This document shows positions 19,134-28,422 of a stretch of 64,000 bases of DNA, one piece after another. The translations under genes were made by a program, and so were the position numbers. Within the stretch, counting starts at the first letter, position 1. Each line of letters starts with the position of its first letter. The notes beneath the pieces are model-generated. The model made no database searches. It had not been told where the DNA came from and saw only the letters and a program-made list of their open reading frames with translations. Source of the DNA: Colwellia psychrerythraea. Its GTDB lineage: Bacteria > Pseudomonadota > Gammaproteobacteria > Enterobacterales > Alteromonadaceae. Location: NCBI GenBank assembly GCA_002163005.1, contig MAAF01000065.1, forward strand, positions 1-64,000. The letters run 5' to 3'.

Positions 19134-19170
19134 ATCGATAGTAATTATATATATGATAGGCACAACCTAT
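19134..19170 (-). promoter_or_regulatory. OxyR binding site upstream of ahpC
   Basis: Read on the minus strand, it has four tetrads at exact 7-base spacing: ATAG-N7-CTAT-N7-ATAA-N7-CGAT. This is 14 of 16 matches to the known OxyR consensus ATAG-N7-CTAT-N7-ATAG-N7-CTAT. Its place upstream of ahpC and next to oxyR supports it. Confidence 0.75.
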
Positions 19171-19239
19171 CAACTGGTAAGCAAAGAAACTATAGTGTGC
19201 TAATTGAAAGGTTTTAATTGTTAATAAAAATGAATCTAA

Positions 19240-20139
19240 CTAGGTAATGATGCCGCTGAGAGACTTTCTAACACTCGCCACTATGGCTCTAACACATTGC
19301 ATGCGTGAGTAATTAGGTCTGATCACCAAGGAGATACCACGTACTGGCACTGGCGCTTGAAACTGCCCATAATGAATAGTATCGCTAGCTAAATTGCCTT
19401 GAGCGGCAAGCGCGGGTAATAAGGTAATGCCCATACCACTGGCCACCATATGGCGTAGCGTTTCTAAACTTGTTGCTTGAAAACTATTATCTTCTTTAGC
19501 ACCCGCAGAGAAACAATAGCCCATCGCTTGGTCTTTAAGACAATGACCATCAGCTAACGTAAGAATTTTTTCATCATGTAAGTCGGAGAGAGATAAGTCT
19601 TTTTTATTGGCAAGTCGATGATTTTTTGGTGTTGCCAGCATTAGTGGCTCGTCAAACAATTGGTATGATTCAAATTTTTCCATTTCTTCAAGATAAGGCA
19701 AAATTAATACGTCTAATTTACCTTCGTCCAATTGCTGCAATAACACCTTGGTCTGGTTTTCATGTAGAAAGAAGTTGATGTTAGGTAATGCCGTATTCAA
19801 ATCGGCCATGATATGTGGCAACAAGTACGGCGCCAATGTTGGTATTAAACCTAAGTGCAAATCGCCCGCAAAAGGGTCAAGCAAGGCTTTAGCACAAGAC
19901 TCAAATTGCCCGGCAGCTTGTAGTACTTTTCGCGCTTCTTGAACTAATTTTTCTCCAGCAGGGGTTAACATAACATTACGGCGATGACGCTCTACCAGCT
20001 GCAAACCTAATTGCTCTTCCAGCTTCATTAATTGCCCACTCAAGGTAGGCTGACTAACGAAACAAGATTGAGCCGCTTTACCAAAGTGTTTGTGTTTATC
20101 GATGGCCGTTAAATATTCTAAATCGCGCAACTTAATCAT
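19240..20139 (-). CDS. oxyR: Hydrogen-peroxide sensing transcriptional regulator OxyR
   Basis: A 299-residue LysR-family regulator. The N-terminal helix-turn-helix is seen in H-F-G-K-A-A-Q-S-C-F-V-S-Q-P-T-L-S. The redox pair is Cys200 and Cys209 in the segment G-H-C-L-K-D-Q-A-M-G-Y-C, which matches the OxyR Cys199/Cys208 motif almost exactly. Oxidation forms a disulfide between them and activates peroxide-defence genes. It is placed upstream of ahpC in the same direction, with a good OxyR site in the gap. Confidence 0.95.
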   Translation of the reverse strand: MIKLRDLEYLTAIDKHKHFGKAAQSCFVSQPTLSGQLMKLEEQLGLQLVERHRRNVMLTPAGEKLVQEARKVLQAAGQFESCAKALLDPFAGDLHLGLIPTLAPYLLPHIMADLNTALPNINFFLHENQTKVLLQQLDEGKLDVLILPYLEEMEKFESYQLFDEPLMLATPKNHRLANKKDLSLSDLHDEKILTLADGHCLKDQAMGYCFSAGAKEDNSFQATSLETLRHMVASGMGITLLPALAAQGNLASDTIHYGQFQAPVPVRGISLVIRPNYSRMQCVRAIVASVRKSLSGIIT

Positions 20140-20328
20140 AGCTAAGGCCTATCCTTTAATAAGAAAACAGAGAGTTAGGCTATGGTATTATGATCACGTG
20201 TTGAAAGCGAGTTTCATCACATGTGTGAGGTAGAAATGTTGCTATCAGTTCAACTTAGATTAGCTTAAATAAAACCACTTATATTAAGTTCAGTCATGCA
20301 CATCGACTAACTATGGCCTAGCTAAGTG

Positions 20329-20946
20329 TTAACTAACTGCTAGCCAAATACCGACAGCTATCATCAAACTACCGGCAATACGATTCATCCATTTAACATT
20401 ATCGCCGCGACTTAAAAATATTCGTAAACTCTTACCCCCCGTAGCGTAAGCCATCATGCTAGTAAATTCGGTAAACATAATAACGCCTAGTAACATCAGT
20501 AATTGTGGTGCTACTGCGCGGTCAACACTAATAAAAGGAGGCAGCAGGGAAATCATAAAAGCCCAGCCCTTCGGGTTTGCAATAGCGGTGACCAACCCTT
20601 GAGTGAATAAAGAATAACGGCTGACATCACTGGGCTTATTGTCACCTATCGACATTTTACCCTTTGAGCGCCACATATTAACCCCTATGTACGCTAAGTA
20701 TGCACCACCTATCCATTTCAACACTTCGAATACATCAGGGTAGTTAAGCATAATACCAGCAACGCCAAATACAGCAGCTATAGCTACAATGGCGACACCA
20801 ATGAGTTCACCAATCATCATCCACATGGTACGACGCACACCAATACTCATGCCTAGCGTCATCGCTAATGTCATGCACATACCCGGCGTGATTGAGACAA
20901 AAAAGAAAGTAGGAATAAAAACCGCAAGAACAGCTATATCAGGCAT
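20329..20946 (-). CDS. LysE-family amino-acid exporter
   Basis: 205 residues from ATG 20946, a normal LysE/RhtB length. About six membrane helices are visible. The family signature near the start is F-V-S-I-T-P-G-M-C-M-T-L-A, followed by G-A-Y-L-A-Y-I-G-V and A-N-P-K-G-W. It is expected to export amino acids or related metabolites by proton exchange; the substrate is unknown. A longer form starting 21 codons upstream (21009) is open but adds a non-typical polar extension, so I prefer the shorter start. Neither start has a strong ribosome site. It is a single gene. Confidence 0.85.
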   Translation of the reverse strand: MPDIAVLAVFIPTFFFVSITPGMCMTLAMTLGMSIGVRRTMWMMIGELIGVAIVAIAAVFGVAGIMLNYPDVFEVLKWIGGAYLAYIGVNMWRSKGKMSIGDNKPSDVSRYSLFTQGLVTAIANPKGWAFMISLLPPFISVDRAVAPQLLMLLGVIMFTEFTSMMAYATGGKSLRIFLSRGDNVKWMNRIAGSLMIAVGIWLAVS

Positions 20947-21164
20947 TTGATTCACTTTTAAGTTGAGAACAGAATAATTCGCTGACACTTTAACAATAAA
21001 GTGCATCATTGATTAGGAAATATCGATGAATAATCGATTTTAAAAGGCTAAATGTGGAATGTCGAAGGTATAACTACTTATTGATATATATATTTATAAT
21101 GATAAAAGTGCTGAGTAGTAACAAGAGGTTAACGATAGAAAAATGACGAGTGCAGATAACAAAC

Positions 21165-21199
21165 ATTACTGTGAGGAGCAAGTGCCCCTCGCCAGTAAT
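21165..21199 (-). terminator. Hairpin after the 41-residue membrane protein gene
   Basis: ATTACTG pairs with CAGTAAT, and GAGG with CCTC inside it. On the minus strand it is followed by a weak T-rich tail (GTTTGTTATC). It starts 13 bp after the stop of the small gene. Confidence 0.5.
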
Positions 21200-21211
21200 A
21201 GTTAATATTGC

Positions 21212-21337
21212 TTAACGCAAAAGCGTAAACCAACCCATAACCATTGGTAATAATGGCATAGCAAACATTGCCACAAGGATCATTGCTAAGTGTTTGAAAG
21301 AGGAGGGATCTTTAAAATCTTCTTCGTGGTGAGACAT
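21212..21337 (-). CDS. Small membrane protein of 41 residues
   Basis: An open frame missed by length cut-offs. ATG at 21337 is preceded by AGGAAA eight bases away on the minus strand. The product starts M-S-H-H-E-E-D-F-K-D-P-S-S-F-K-H, a charged His-rich tail. A single hydrophobic helix of about 24 residues rich in Met follows (L-A-M-I-L-V-A-M-F-A-M-P-L-L-P-M-V-M-G-W-F). A perfect FNR-type box lies 83 bp upstream and a hairpin follows the stop, so it looks like a full small transcription unit. The function is not recognised. Small accessory subunits of respiratory oxidases look like this, but that is only a guess. Confidence 0.7.
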   Translation of the reverse strand: MSHHEEDFKDPSSFKHLAMILVAMFAMPLLPMVMGWFTLLR

Positions 21338-21419
21338 GGTCTAGTTTCCTGTACTGCGGTTAAACAACTAAAATATGGCGCGGATTTTAGCCGATATTGT
21401 TAGTGATAGACAGAGAAAC

Positions 21420-21433
21420 TTGATCTAGATCAA
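21420..21433 (-). promoter_or_regulatory. FNR-type box, perfect palindrome
   Basis: TTGATCTAGATCAA fits the FNR consensus TTGAT-N4-ATCAA exactly. It lies 83 bp before the start of the 41-residue membrane protein gene and about 120 bp beyond the stop of the asparaginase-like gene, so the small gene is the likely target. Confidence 0.7.
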
Positions 21434-21555
21434 AGGTTGTAGCGACGAAAAACTAAAAGTTAAGTCACTAATCTTCGCGTAACCAATAACTTACCGTAAA
21501 CTCTAAAGCAGGTACTCTAACTATTCTATTTTGTTATTTATTATTTTTTATTGGA

Positions 21556-22587
21556 TTAATCATCTTTAAAAATACCAACATAAGTCACTTGGCTAGTAGA
21601 CTTACTGGCTCTGTACATACCTTTGGTATTGAACGGTAAGCTAATATTGCCTTTAGTGTTTATGATGATTACACCACCCGTACCACCCACAGGCATGAGC
21701 ACATCATGAATGACTTCTTTACCTGCTTGTTCAATACTTTTGCCTTGGTATTGAACTCTGGCGCAAATATCAGCCGCTACGTTATAACGAATAAAAAATT
21801 CACCGTGACCCGTTGCTGAAACTGCACAGGAAGCATTATCAGCAAAAGTACCTGCACCAATAACAGGTGAATCACCAATGCGGCCATAGCGCTTATTTGT
21901 CATACCGCCAGTAGAAGTGCCTGCAGCAATATTGCCAAATTTATCAAGCGCAACAGCGCCAACCGTGCCCACTTTATATTCAGTATTTAAAGCAAAGTGT
22001 GCTGCTTGGTAGTCTTTATTTTGTTGTTTAGCCTTTTTCATTTTGGCTTTAGCGCGTTGCAGTGATTTATATCTATGGTCAGTATCGAAGATCTTATTAT
22101 CAACCAACTTAACACCTTGGCTTTGAGCAAAGGTTTCTGCGCCAGCACCACTTAACATCACATGCACTGATTCATCCATTACCAAGCGAGCAAGGTTTAT
22201 CGGATTTTCAATCTGTTTAACCCCTGCAACAGCACCTGCTTGACGGTTTTTTCCGTCCATAATAGAAGCGTCCATTTCATGAGTTTCATCGTGAGTATAA
22301 ACTGCGCCTTTACCCGCATTAAAAAATGGCGAGTTTTCAAGAATATTTATTGCAGCAGTTACCGCATCAAGGCTAGTACCGCCCTGTTCAAGAACCGTAT
22401 AACCTGCTTCAACTGACTCTTTTAATTTAGCGCGATAAGCCGCTTCTTTTTCAGGAGTAAAATGGTCTTTTTGAATGGTGCCAGCACCACCATGAATGGC
22501 AATAGCAAAAGGAACGTCTTTTGCTAAAGCATCATTAGCAAAGGTTGATAAAAGTAAACAAGTTAGCATCGGTAGCGTTATTTTCAT
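21556..22587 (-). CDS. iaaA: Isoaspartyl peptidase/L-asparaginase (Ntn-hydrolase), exported
   Basis: 343 residues with a signal peptide (MKITLPMLTCLLLSTFANDALA), so probably periplasmic. The fold signature A-I-H-G-G-A-G-T-I is at about 30-38. The autocleavage site has nucleophile Thr208 in Y-K-V-G-T-V-G-A-V-A-L-D. The beta subunit carries G-G-M-T-N-K-R-Y-G-R-I-G-D-S and the G-A-G-T-F-A-D loop. It is expected to be made as a precursor that cuts itself before Thr208 and then hydrolyses beta-aspartyl dipeptides or asparagine. The start has GAGGAA upstream. The gene stands alone. Confidence 0.9.
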   Translation of the reverse strand: MKITLPMLTCLLLSTFANDALAKDVPFAIAIHGGAGTIQKDHFTPEKEAAYRAKLKESVEAGYTVLEQGGTSLDAVTAAINILENSPFFNAGKGAVYTHDETHEMDASIMDGKNRQAGAVAGVKQIENPINLARLVMDESVHVMLSGAGAETFAQSQGVKLVDNKIFDTDHRYKSLQRAKAKMKKAKQQNKDYQAAHFALNTEYKVGTVGAVALDKFGNIAAGTSTGGMTNKRYGRIGDSPVIGAGTFADNASCAVSATGHGEFFIRYNVAADICARVQYQGKSIEQAGKEVIHDVLMPVGGTGGVIIINTKGNISLPFNTKGMYRASKSTSQVTYVGIFKDD

Positions 22588-22679
22588 TATTATTCCTCGT
22601 TATTCTTAGACTGTAAATATTGGACAATTAATCAGCAGTAACTGAACTGCTTTACCACGCATCGCAAGCAAAGGAGTTA

Positions 22680-22943
22680 TATACCCGTTACCAATCAAGA
22701 TGCATGTTTTAGAATGCTTGAGCAATTTCAATACAAGGCGCACCTTTGCAGTAATGGTTATTCCCTTACAAAAAGGTGCAACGATGTAGTCATGTTGCTC
22801 AAGCGCTTCTTCGATGGGGCGAAAAGTGGTCTATGCGGCGTTATTCATTTGAACAAGGGAGTACCATTGTTTAAAATAAATACCTTGCCTAAAGCACTTT
22901 TAACTCCCACTGAAATCACGCACTTTTAATGGTAACGGGTATA
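22680..22943. mobile_element. 264-bp palindromic element of family B, ending at nhaC
   Basis: Ends TATACCCGTTACCA and TGGTAACGGGTATA are perfect 14-bp inverted repeats. The centre has a stem GCACCTT/AAGGTGC enclosing the 19-mer GTAATGGTTATTCCCTTAC at 22751-22769, identical to that in the family A element at 8986-9004. There is no transposase. The right end lies 2 bp from the nhaC stop. A short open frame inside is a by-product. Confidence 0.75.
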
Positions 22944-22945
22944 AG

Positions 22946-24454
22946 TTAAATCATGACAATGCTTGCAATAATATAAGCTACCAATGTTAACGCACCACCA
23001 AACAGTGCGTAAGGCATCTGGGTTTTAACATGTTCAAGTAAATCACATCCTGATGCGATGGCTGATACACAGGTGGTATCAGAAATGGGTGAACAGTGGT
23101 CTCCAAAGATCCCACCACCTAGAATAGCAGCAATGACTAATGAAGGCGGTAAACCAAGTGCTTGGATTAATGGTACACCAATCGGAATTAATATAGCGAA
23201 AGTCCCCCAAGAAGTGCCTGTACTAAATGAAATAACTGCACCGGCTACGAACAGCATAGGTACCACAAAAATTAACGGTAAATACTCACCAACAATTCCT
23301 GCAATAAAGTAACCTGTGCCGAGCTCTTTCAAGCTAGCGCCAAGGGTCAATGACAATAGCACTATCGTTACTAAGGGTAATAGTTCAGCAATGCCTTTAA
23401 AACCTATTTCTACTAACTCTTGATGCTGGAAACGATTAGAAAAACGCAATAAAAAGTAACTTACTGCCAGGCCTAAACAAGTGGCGTAAAGTACCGACTT
23501 ACTACCATCACCTTGGGTGATATCACCATTGCCGCTCCAATACATAAAGTAAAACATGCCGAAGATCATGCTCAATAAGGGTACCAACATAAAGCGTGCT
23601 TTAGTGGCTGGCACCATGGCTTCTTGTAGTATGGCTTGTGATAGTGTTTCTTGTGGTGCCGATTTTTGTGAAAGTGTCGACTGCAAAGCTGTTGGCGGTA
23701 TTGCAGATTCTGCTATTGAAGAGCACTGTGATAAATCACCAGTTTCTACTGTTTCCTTTGTTTTTTCGGTTGTATTCAATGCCAACTCTGCAGTTTTCAT
23801 TGGGCCATGTACTCTATCGGCCACTACCGTATAAACCACCATGAACAAAGCGATAATGGCGTAGAAATTAAAAGCGACTGAACCCCATAAAATGGACACT
23901 GAAGACTGCCCTAGTTCATAGTTATTTAACAGTGCTAACACGTAGGCACCCCAGCCATTTAGTAGTACTAATATGCATACTGGCGCACTGGTACTGTCAA
24001 TAATATACGCTAAGCGAGCACGACTCATTTTAAATTTGTCGAATAAATCACGAGACAGAATACCCGCAGTGAGTACGCTCAAGTTTGATTCGATAAAGAT
24101 GACCAAGCCAGTAAACATGGTTAAGGCACCCACTTGCCGCTTACTTTTGGCAATGCCTTTATTAACTAATTTTTCTACTGTTGCTGTAACACCACCTGAA
24201 TCTCTAACATACGCCAGTAAAGCGCCAATCAACAAACTAAAAATCAAAATACGGGCATTGCCAGCAGAGCTGACAACACCGATAACACGCTCTATAGAAC
24301 CAATAAAAGCATGAAAAATGACATTGTTATGGTGTTGAGATGCTAATAACACCTCAGAGGTAAATACGGCGGTAAGTAACGCAAGAATGACTTCTTTTTT
24401 CCAAATAACAATAATAATAGCAACCAAAGGAGGTAGCACAGACAACCATTCCAT
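22946..24454 (-). CDS. nhaC: NhaC-family Na+/H+ antiporter
   Basis: A 502-residue inner-membrane protein with about eleven hydrophobic segments. Signatures of the NhaC family are seen: I-I-V-I-W-K-K-E-V-I-L-A-L near the start, A-V-I-S-F-S-T-G-T-S-W-G-T-F-A-I-L-I-P, and G-D-H-C-S-P-I-S-D-T-T near the C-terminus. A long Ser/Thr/Gln-rich cytoplasmic loop (about 225-275) is unusual. It probably exchanges sodium for protons, fitting a marine cell; some relatives carry amino acids or organic acids instead. The upstream AAGG is weak. It is a single gene. Confidence 0.85.
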   Translation of the reverse strand: MEWLSVLPPLVAIIIVIWKKEVILALLTAVFTSEVLLASQHHNNVIFHAFIGSIERVIGVVSSAGNARILIFSLLIGALLAYVRDSGGVTATVEKLVNKGIAKSKRQVGALTMFTGLVIFIESNLSVLTAGILSRDLFDKFKMSRARLAYIIDSTSAPVCILVLLNGWGAYVLALLNNYELGQSSVSILWGSVAFNFYAIIALFMVVYTVVADRVHGPMKTAELALNTTEKTKETVETGDLSQCSSIAESAIPPTALQSTLSQKSAPQETLSQAILQEAMVPATKARFMLVPLLSMIFGMFYFMYWSGNGDITQGDGSKSVLYATCLGLAVSYFLLRFSNRFQHQELVEIGFKGIAELLPLVTIVLLSLTLGASLKELGTGYFIAGIVGEYLPLIFVVPMLFVAGAVISFSTGTSWGTFAILIPIGVPLIQALGLPPSLVIAAILGGGIFGDHCSPISDTTCVSAIASGCDLLEHVKTQMPYALFGGALTLVAYIIASIVMI

Positions 24455-24571
24455 AAAAGACCTTAAAACATGAGTTTGATATTGAGACCGAGTAGCTTGA
24501 TTATACTAATTGGATTCATCAAGTGAGTCGTAGAGGGAGCAGTGTGGCAAATAACTAAGGCAGATTCAATA

Positions 24572-24756
24572 TATACCCGCTCCACTTGAATATGCTCGTT
24601 TCAGGAAGTCTGAGCGATTCATAATCAAGGCGAATTTTTTTATTAAGGGTTATTCAGGAGCATATTCTCCTGAATAACTATTCTCTTCAATCAATACCTG
24701 CCTAAAGGCATTTCTAATTCCAGCTGAATCCTGCATCTTCAAGTGGAACGGATATA
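24572..24756. mobile_element. 185-bp palindromic element of family B
   Basis: The left end TATACCCGCTCCACTTGAA and the right end (AAGTGGAACGGATATA) are inverted repeats. The centre has a 13-bp perfect stem (GTTATTCAGGAG with its complement) at about 24649-24677. It is shorter than the other family members and carries the loop piece GGTTATTC only once. No coding frame is seen. Confidence 0.7.
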
Positions 24757-24778
24757 TTTACTGAGTGAAAATAAAAAA

Positions 24779-24803
24779 CCCGACGAAATGTAAATTTGTC
24801 GGG
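24779..24803 (-). terminator. Terminator after the 63-residue protein gene
   Basis: Arms CCCGAC/GTCGGG with further AT pairs inside. On the minus strand it is followed by a TTTTTTATTTT tract. It lies 37 bp past the stop of the small gene. Confidence 0.8.
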
Positions 24804-24840
24804 CTTCTAATTTTTTTTTAAAGATAAATTTCAATACTAT

Positions 24841-25032
24841 TTAATAGTAATCATCTTCTTTATTGTGCGCTTGTGGATCTTCAATTATATCGCTGATGTT
24901 AACTTCAAAGTTATTATTATTATTACAATCAACCATATAAATAGTATGTGTTGAGCCATCAACCCAAGTAACAGTACCGCTGCCTTTATTACTGCCACAT
25001 TTCATACCAATATGAATATCTTTAAATTCCAT
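24841..25032 (-). CDS. Hypothetical 63-residue protein
   Basis: ATG with a strong GAGGAGGG ribosome site upstream and a clear terminator downstream make this a real gene despite its size. The product is acidic and soluble. It starts M-E-F-K-D-I-H-I-G-M-K-C-G-S-N-K-G-S-G-T-V-T-W-V-D and then has C-N-N-N-N-N-F-E-V-N-I-S-D-I. The beginning suggests a small beta-barrel, with G-M-x-C and a later Cys that could pair or bind metal. I do not recognise the family. Confidence 0.75.
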   Translation of the reverse strand: MEFKDIHIGMKCGSNKGSGTVTWVDGSTHTIYMVDCNNNNNFEVNISDIIEDPQAHNKEDDYY

Positions 25033-25229
25033 AAGCCCTCCTCAACGCGAACTTCCAGAGTGTGCTGAGTTAGAGTCCAACACAACCTATTAGTTCATTT
25101 TTTGAACACCCAGTATCTAAGTATAGTATTGATGTGATGGAATACTAGTAGATTATCACCTGATTTAAGTGTGAAGTTGTTAAACATAAGCAACTAATTA
25201 AAACTTATGAAAAATTTTGAAAATAATAT

Positions 25230-26441
25230 TTAGGGGAAAAAAGTACTGCCCAAAGTACAACTTGCACTTGCGCCAGTTACGGCTGGCAGATTACTGTCTA
25301 AACCCTGATCAAAAGCGTATGCAAGCCAAGAAAACGCCATCGCTTCAAGAATGTCACCATCGATGTTCAAGGCTTGCATCGTATTGATTTCAAAAGCAGC
25401 GTCGGAAGTATTTAACCTACTTTTTAGTGCTTCAACTAGGGCGCTATTATGGACACCGCCGCCACACAAGTAAACTTTACCCTGTGGCGTTAATGCCGAA
25501 ATGGCATCGCTTATACTCTGAGCGGTAAAAGCCAATAATGTCGCTTGAATATCGACTGCATTAAGTACTGTCTCGTTTACTTGATCAATGACTAGATCAT
25601 GTTGCGAACTAGTTTCCTCTTTAAAAGCCGTTAATTGCTGTTCAAGCCATTGAAGGTGAAAATATTCTCTTCCTGTACTTTTAGGTGCTGCGGAATTTAT
25701 ATAATCATCTTGCATCAACTGATTTAACAACAATGGGATAACTTGTCCCGTTATCGCCCAAGCACCATTTTTATCAAAGGTGTCATCACTGCTTGAGTGA
25801 TGTTTAGTGAACCAGTCATCAAGCAAAGCATTACCTGGCCCAGTATCAAAACCCAAGACAGCTTTATCAGCTCCTTGCTCTGGTAAAAACGTTATATTGG
25901 CAATACCGCCAACATTCACCACAAAGTTTGCTTCAACTGCATGAGCAAATAACAGTTGATGAAAAGCAGGTACCAAAGGCGCGCCTTGACCACCTAACGC
26001 CATATCTTTTCGACGAAATTGTCCTACCACACGAATCCCTGTCAACGTTGCCAACGTTTGGCAGCAACCTATTTGGAGGGTATATGGGGTATCACCAGTT
26101 GGACGGTGACGAATGGTTTGTCCGTGATTACCAATGGCGATAATATCTTTAGGAGTAAGGTTTTCTTGGTTAAGTAATACGTTCACAGCCTGAGAAAATA
26201 ACTGTGCCAATTCAACATCTAAATGGAATGCACGGTCAATTTCATTACTTCCTGGTTGATAAAGTGAAGTGATTTTGTCTGCAATTTTAGCGCTATAACT
26301 TTTATAGAAACTAGCAACCAATCGCGGTTGTTGCCCATTAGCAGTAAAGTCCACTAGCGCCAAGTCGATACCATCAGCACTGGTGCCTGACATTAAGCCA
26401 ATATAGTATTTTCCTTGTGCTACCGTTTCATTATTAATCAT
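25230..26441 (-). CDS. anmK: Anhydro-N-acetylmuramic acid kinase
   Basis: 403 residues, slightly longer than the E. coli enzyme. It has the ASKHA-type phosphate loop G-L-M-S-G-T-S-A-D-G-I-D near residues 14-25, G-N-H-G-Q-T-I-R-H, and F-D-T-G-P-G-N-A-L-L-D-D-W. It phosphorylates and opens 1,6-anhydro-MurNAc during cell-wall recycling. It overlaps the upstream peptidase gene by 8 bp (26434-26441), so the two are translated from one message. That pairs wall cutting with wall-sugar recovery. Confidence 0.95.
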   Translation of the reverse strand: MINNETVAQGKYYIGLMSGTSADGIDLALVDFTANGQQPRLVASFYKSYSAKIADKITSLYQPGSNEIDRAFHLDVELAQLFSQAVNVLLNQENLTPKDIIAIGNHGQTIRHRPTGDTPYTLQIGCCQTLATLTGIRVVGQFRRKDMALGGQGAPLVPAFHQLLFAHAVEANFVVNVGGIANITFLPEQGADKAVLGFDTGPGNALLDDWFTKHHSSSDDTFDKNGAWAITGQVIPLLLNQLMQDDYINSAAPKSTGREYFHLQWLEQQLTAFKEETSSQHDLVIDQVNETVLNAVDIQATLLAFTAQSISDAISALTPQGKVYLCGGGVHNSALVEALKSRLNTSDAAFEINTMQALNIDGDILEAMAFSWLAYAFDQGLDSNLPAVTGASASCTLGSTFFP

Positions 26442-27933
26442 TGGTCGCTATATCACTTGCTTGTGTCGAAAGTAATGCATTTTGAGCACCTGATAATGCC
26501 TCTAACCGTTTAGCTGCTAACAATGAAAACTCTTTTTTATATTTTTTAGCAATTGGTCTCGCATCTGGTAGTTTCACTGTACGAGGGTTACGATGTACGC
26601 CATGAAGTAAAAATTCATAATGTAAATGCGGTCCTGCGGCTAAGCCTGTAGCACCGACATAACCAATAGTTTGCCCTTGTTTTACCCGTTGTCCTTTTTT
26701 AACGGCTGCCCGTTTATAAAAGTGCAAATACTTAGTCACTATGCCGTTACCATGCTGAATAAACACATAATAACCATTGTACTTACTATAACCGGCATGC
26801 GTTACCTTACCATTACCTGCAGCAACTACAGGCGTACCTCTTTTCGCTGCGTAATCTATACCCTTATGGGCTTTCCAGCGTTTTTGTACTGGGTGAAAAC
26901 GTTTAGGTTTGAAACTAGAGCTGATGTATTTAAAATTAACCGGCGCGCGTAAAAAGGCTTTGCGCATACTTCTACCATCTGGACTGTAATACTCGTCATC
27001 AGTAAAACGAATTGCCTGAAAAACTTCACCTTGGTTAGTTATTTCTGCCGCTAAAACATTACCTGTACCGATATATTCGCCTTCAACATACTTCTTTTCA
27101 TAGGTAATATGAAAGCTGTCGCCTTCACGTATATCTAATGCAAAATCAATGTCCCAACCAAAAATATTGGCAAAATTAATAATTTGGCCATCATTCAAGC
27201 CAGCACTTACACCAGCATTCCAAAAACTAGAATTAATAGTGCCGTAGCTAAAGCTTTCTCGTATTTCTACTTGCTTCGTTTCTCGGTGAGATTGATAACT
27301 ATCGCCCACTAAATTAATAAATAAAGTATCAGTTCTAGACAGAGGGTATTCAAGTGCGGCCAATTGTTGTTCTTCATTGCTAGCAATACGTAATTTATCG
27401 CCTACATTCAGCTTTTTTAATAATTTACTCTCCTTACCTTTGGCTGTACTCACCGCATACGTTGTTTGAGCGCTGAAACCTAAACGTTTTAGTATTAACG
27501 CTAAAGAATCACCACTTCGAACTTTCACAGTTTGCCAACTTAATTGGGCAAGTTTTTCTAACGAGTCTTGTATTTTTACCTTTTTTTCTAATTTTCCGCT
27601 AACTAAGCTGCCATCGTTTTGCACGCTGGCTGTTTTAGCTAAAGAGGGTAACTGTTCAGTTATAACCTTGTTGTTAGCTTTGGTAATATTTCGCTGCGGT
27701 AAAGCACTTTGTTTTGGCGTTGTACCTTTAGGCACTATCTCTTCTGGCAAGGAAACCTGAATGCGTTTTCCAACTTGAATATCTTCAACATCAAGACTCT
27801 CGTCACTCGAGGGAATGATCAATAAAAGCAGTAAAAAACAACTACTGACAATAATTATCCGACGATGTAGCTTAGGTAGGTTTTTAAATAGTTCTAATAA
27901 TTTTTTCAACAGAATACGACTCGAAACTTTCAT
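26434..27933 (-). CDS. M23-family murein DD-endopeptidase with LysM/OapA-type domain
   Basis: 499 residues. It has one N-terminal membrane anchor (about 25-42). A LysM/OapA-like region follows at about 135-185 (V-K-V-R-S-G-D-S-L-A-L-I-L-K-R-L-G). The C-terminal LytM peptidase holds the zinc ligands in H-K-G-I-D-Y-A and H-L-H-Y-E. It resembles MepM/YebA, which cuts peptidoglycan cross-links to let the wall grow. It is in an operon with anmK. On the other side lie the TonB receptor and tyrS, and tyrS/M23/anmK are often neighbours in this order. Confidence 0.9.
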   Translation of the reverse strand: MKVSSRILLKKLLELFKNLPKLHRRIIIVSSCFLLLLLIIPSSDESLDVEDIQVGKRIQVSLPEEIVPKGTTPKQSALPQRNITKANNKVITEQLPSLAKTASVQNDGSLVSGKLEKKVKIQDSLEKLAQLSWQTVKVRSGDSLALILKRLGFSAQTTYAVSTAKGKESKLLKKLNVGDKLRIASNEEQQLAALEYPLSRTDTLFINLVGDSYQSHRETKQVEIRESFSYGTINSSFWNAGVSAGLNDGQIINFANIFGWDIDFALDIREGDSFHITYEKKYVEGEYIGTGNVLAAEITNQGEVFQAIRFTDDEYYSPDGRSMRKAFLRAPVNFKYISSSFKPKRFHPVQKRWKAHKGIDYAAKRGTPVVAAGNGKVTHAGYSKYNGYYVFIQHGNGIVTKYLHFYKRAAVKKGQRVKQGQTIGYVGATGLAAGPHLHYEFLLHGVHRNPRTVKLPDARPIAKKYKKEFSLLAAKRLEALSGAQNALLSTQASDIATND

Positions 27934-28395
27934 AGCGGGAAATGATAAATCAATAACAAACTCAGGTAATCTACCGACTATATCAAAACTATACCTAAAC
28001 TACAGAAAAAATGCTGCTATAACTGACCACGCTAGTCAATGAAAACCTGAATCTTTGTAAACAAATGTAATTAATCATATTCAAATATAAACTGAGTAAG
28101 GACATCTGGTTAAATTTCGTTCATCGCCAAGGTTAATGACAGCAAACAACTTTAGTCTTTCAATAAGTCATTTAGCATTTAAAAAAAAAGTCAACTTAAC
28201 TCGCGCAAGTTAGTGCATATTACGTACTTAAATTTTGCTATTTCAAAATAGAATACCTTTATTCAAAAAGCCAGTTTTAAACTGACTTCCTATCTTCTGC
28301 TTATTAACGCCTATTTCATCAATTGCCATTCTCAATAAAAACAAATGCGGCTTTGACCATATTTATTACTAACATTTATATCCTTATTTCAATGT
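27934..28395. other. Intergenic region before the Fur-box receptor
   Basis: The 460-bp stretch between the M23 gene start and the Fur-type palindrome is AT-rich and without a coding frame I trust. It must contain the promoter of the M23-anmK operon. No other recognised feature is seen. Confidence 0.4.
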
Positions 28396-28422
28396 CGTTA
28401 ATGAGATTCATTCTCATTAACG
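28396..28422 (+). promoter_or_regulatory. Fur-type box, 27-bp perfect palindrome
   Basis: Arms CGTTAATGAGA and TCTCATTAACG are perfect complements around TTCAT. The centre AATGAGATTCATTCTCATT fits the 19-bp Fur pattern. It lies 105 bp before the TonB receptor start. Weaker ATTCTCATTGTCATT repeats at 28465-28481 may be a second site. Confidence 0.7.

Noticed and set aside
22714..22929. Open frame of 71 codons inside the 264-bp element
   Set aside because: It runs through the palindrome and its stems, has no ribosome site and no family pattern. It is a by-product of the repeat.
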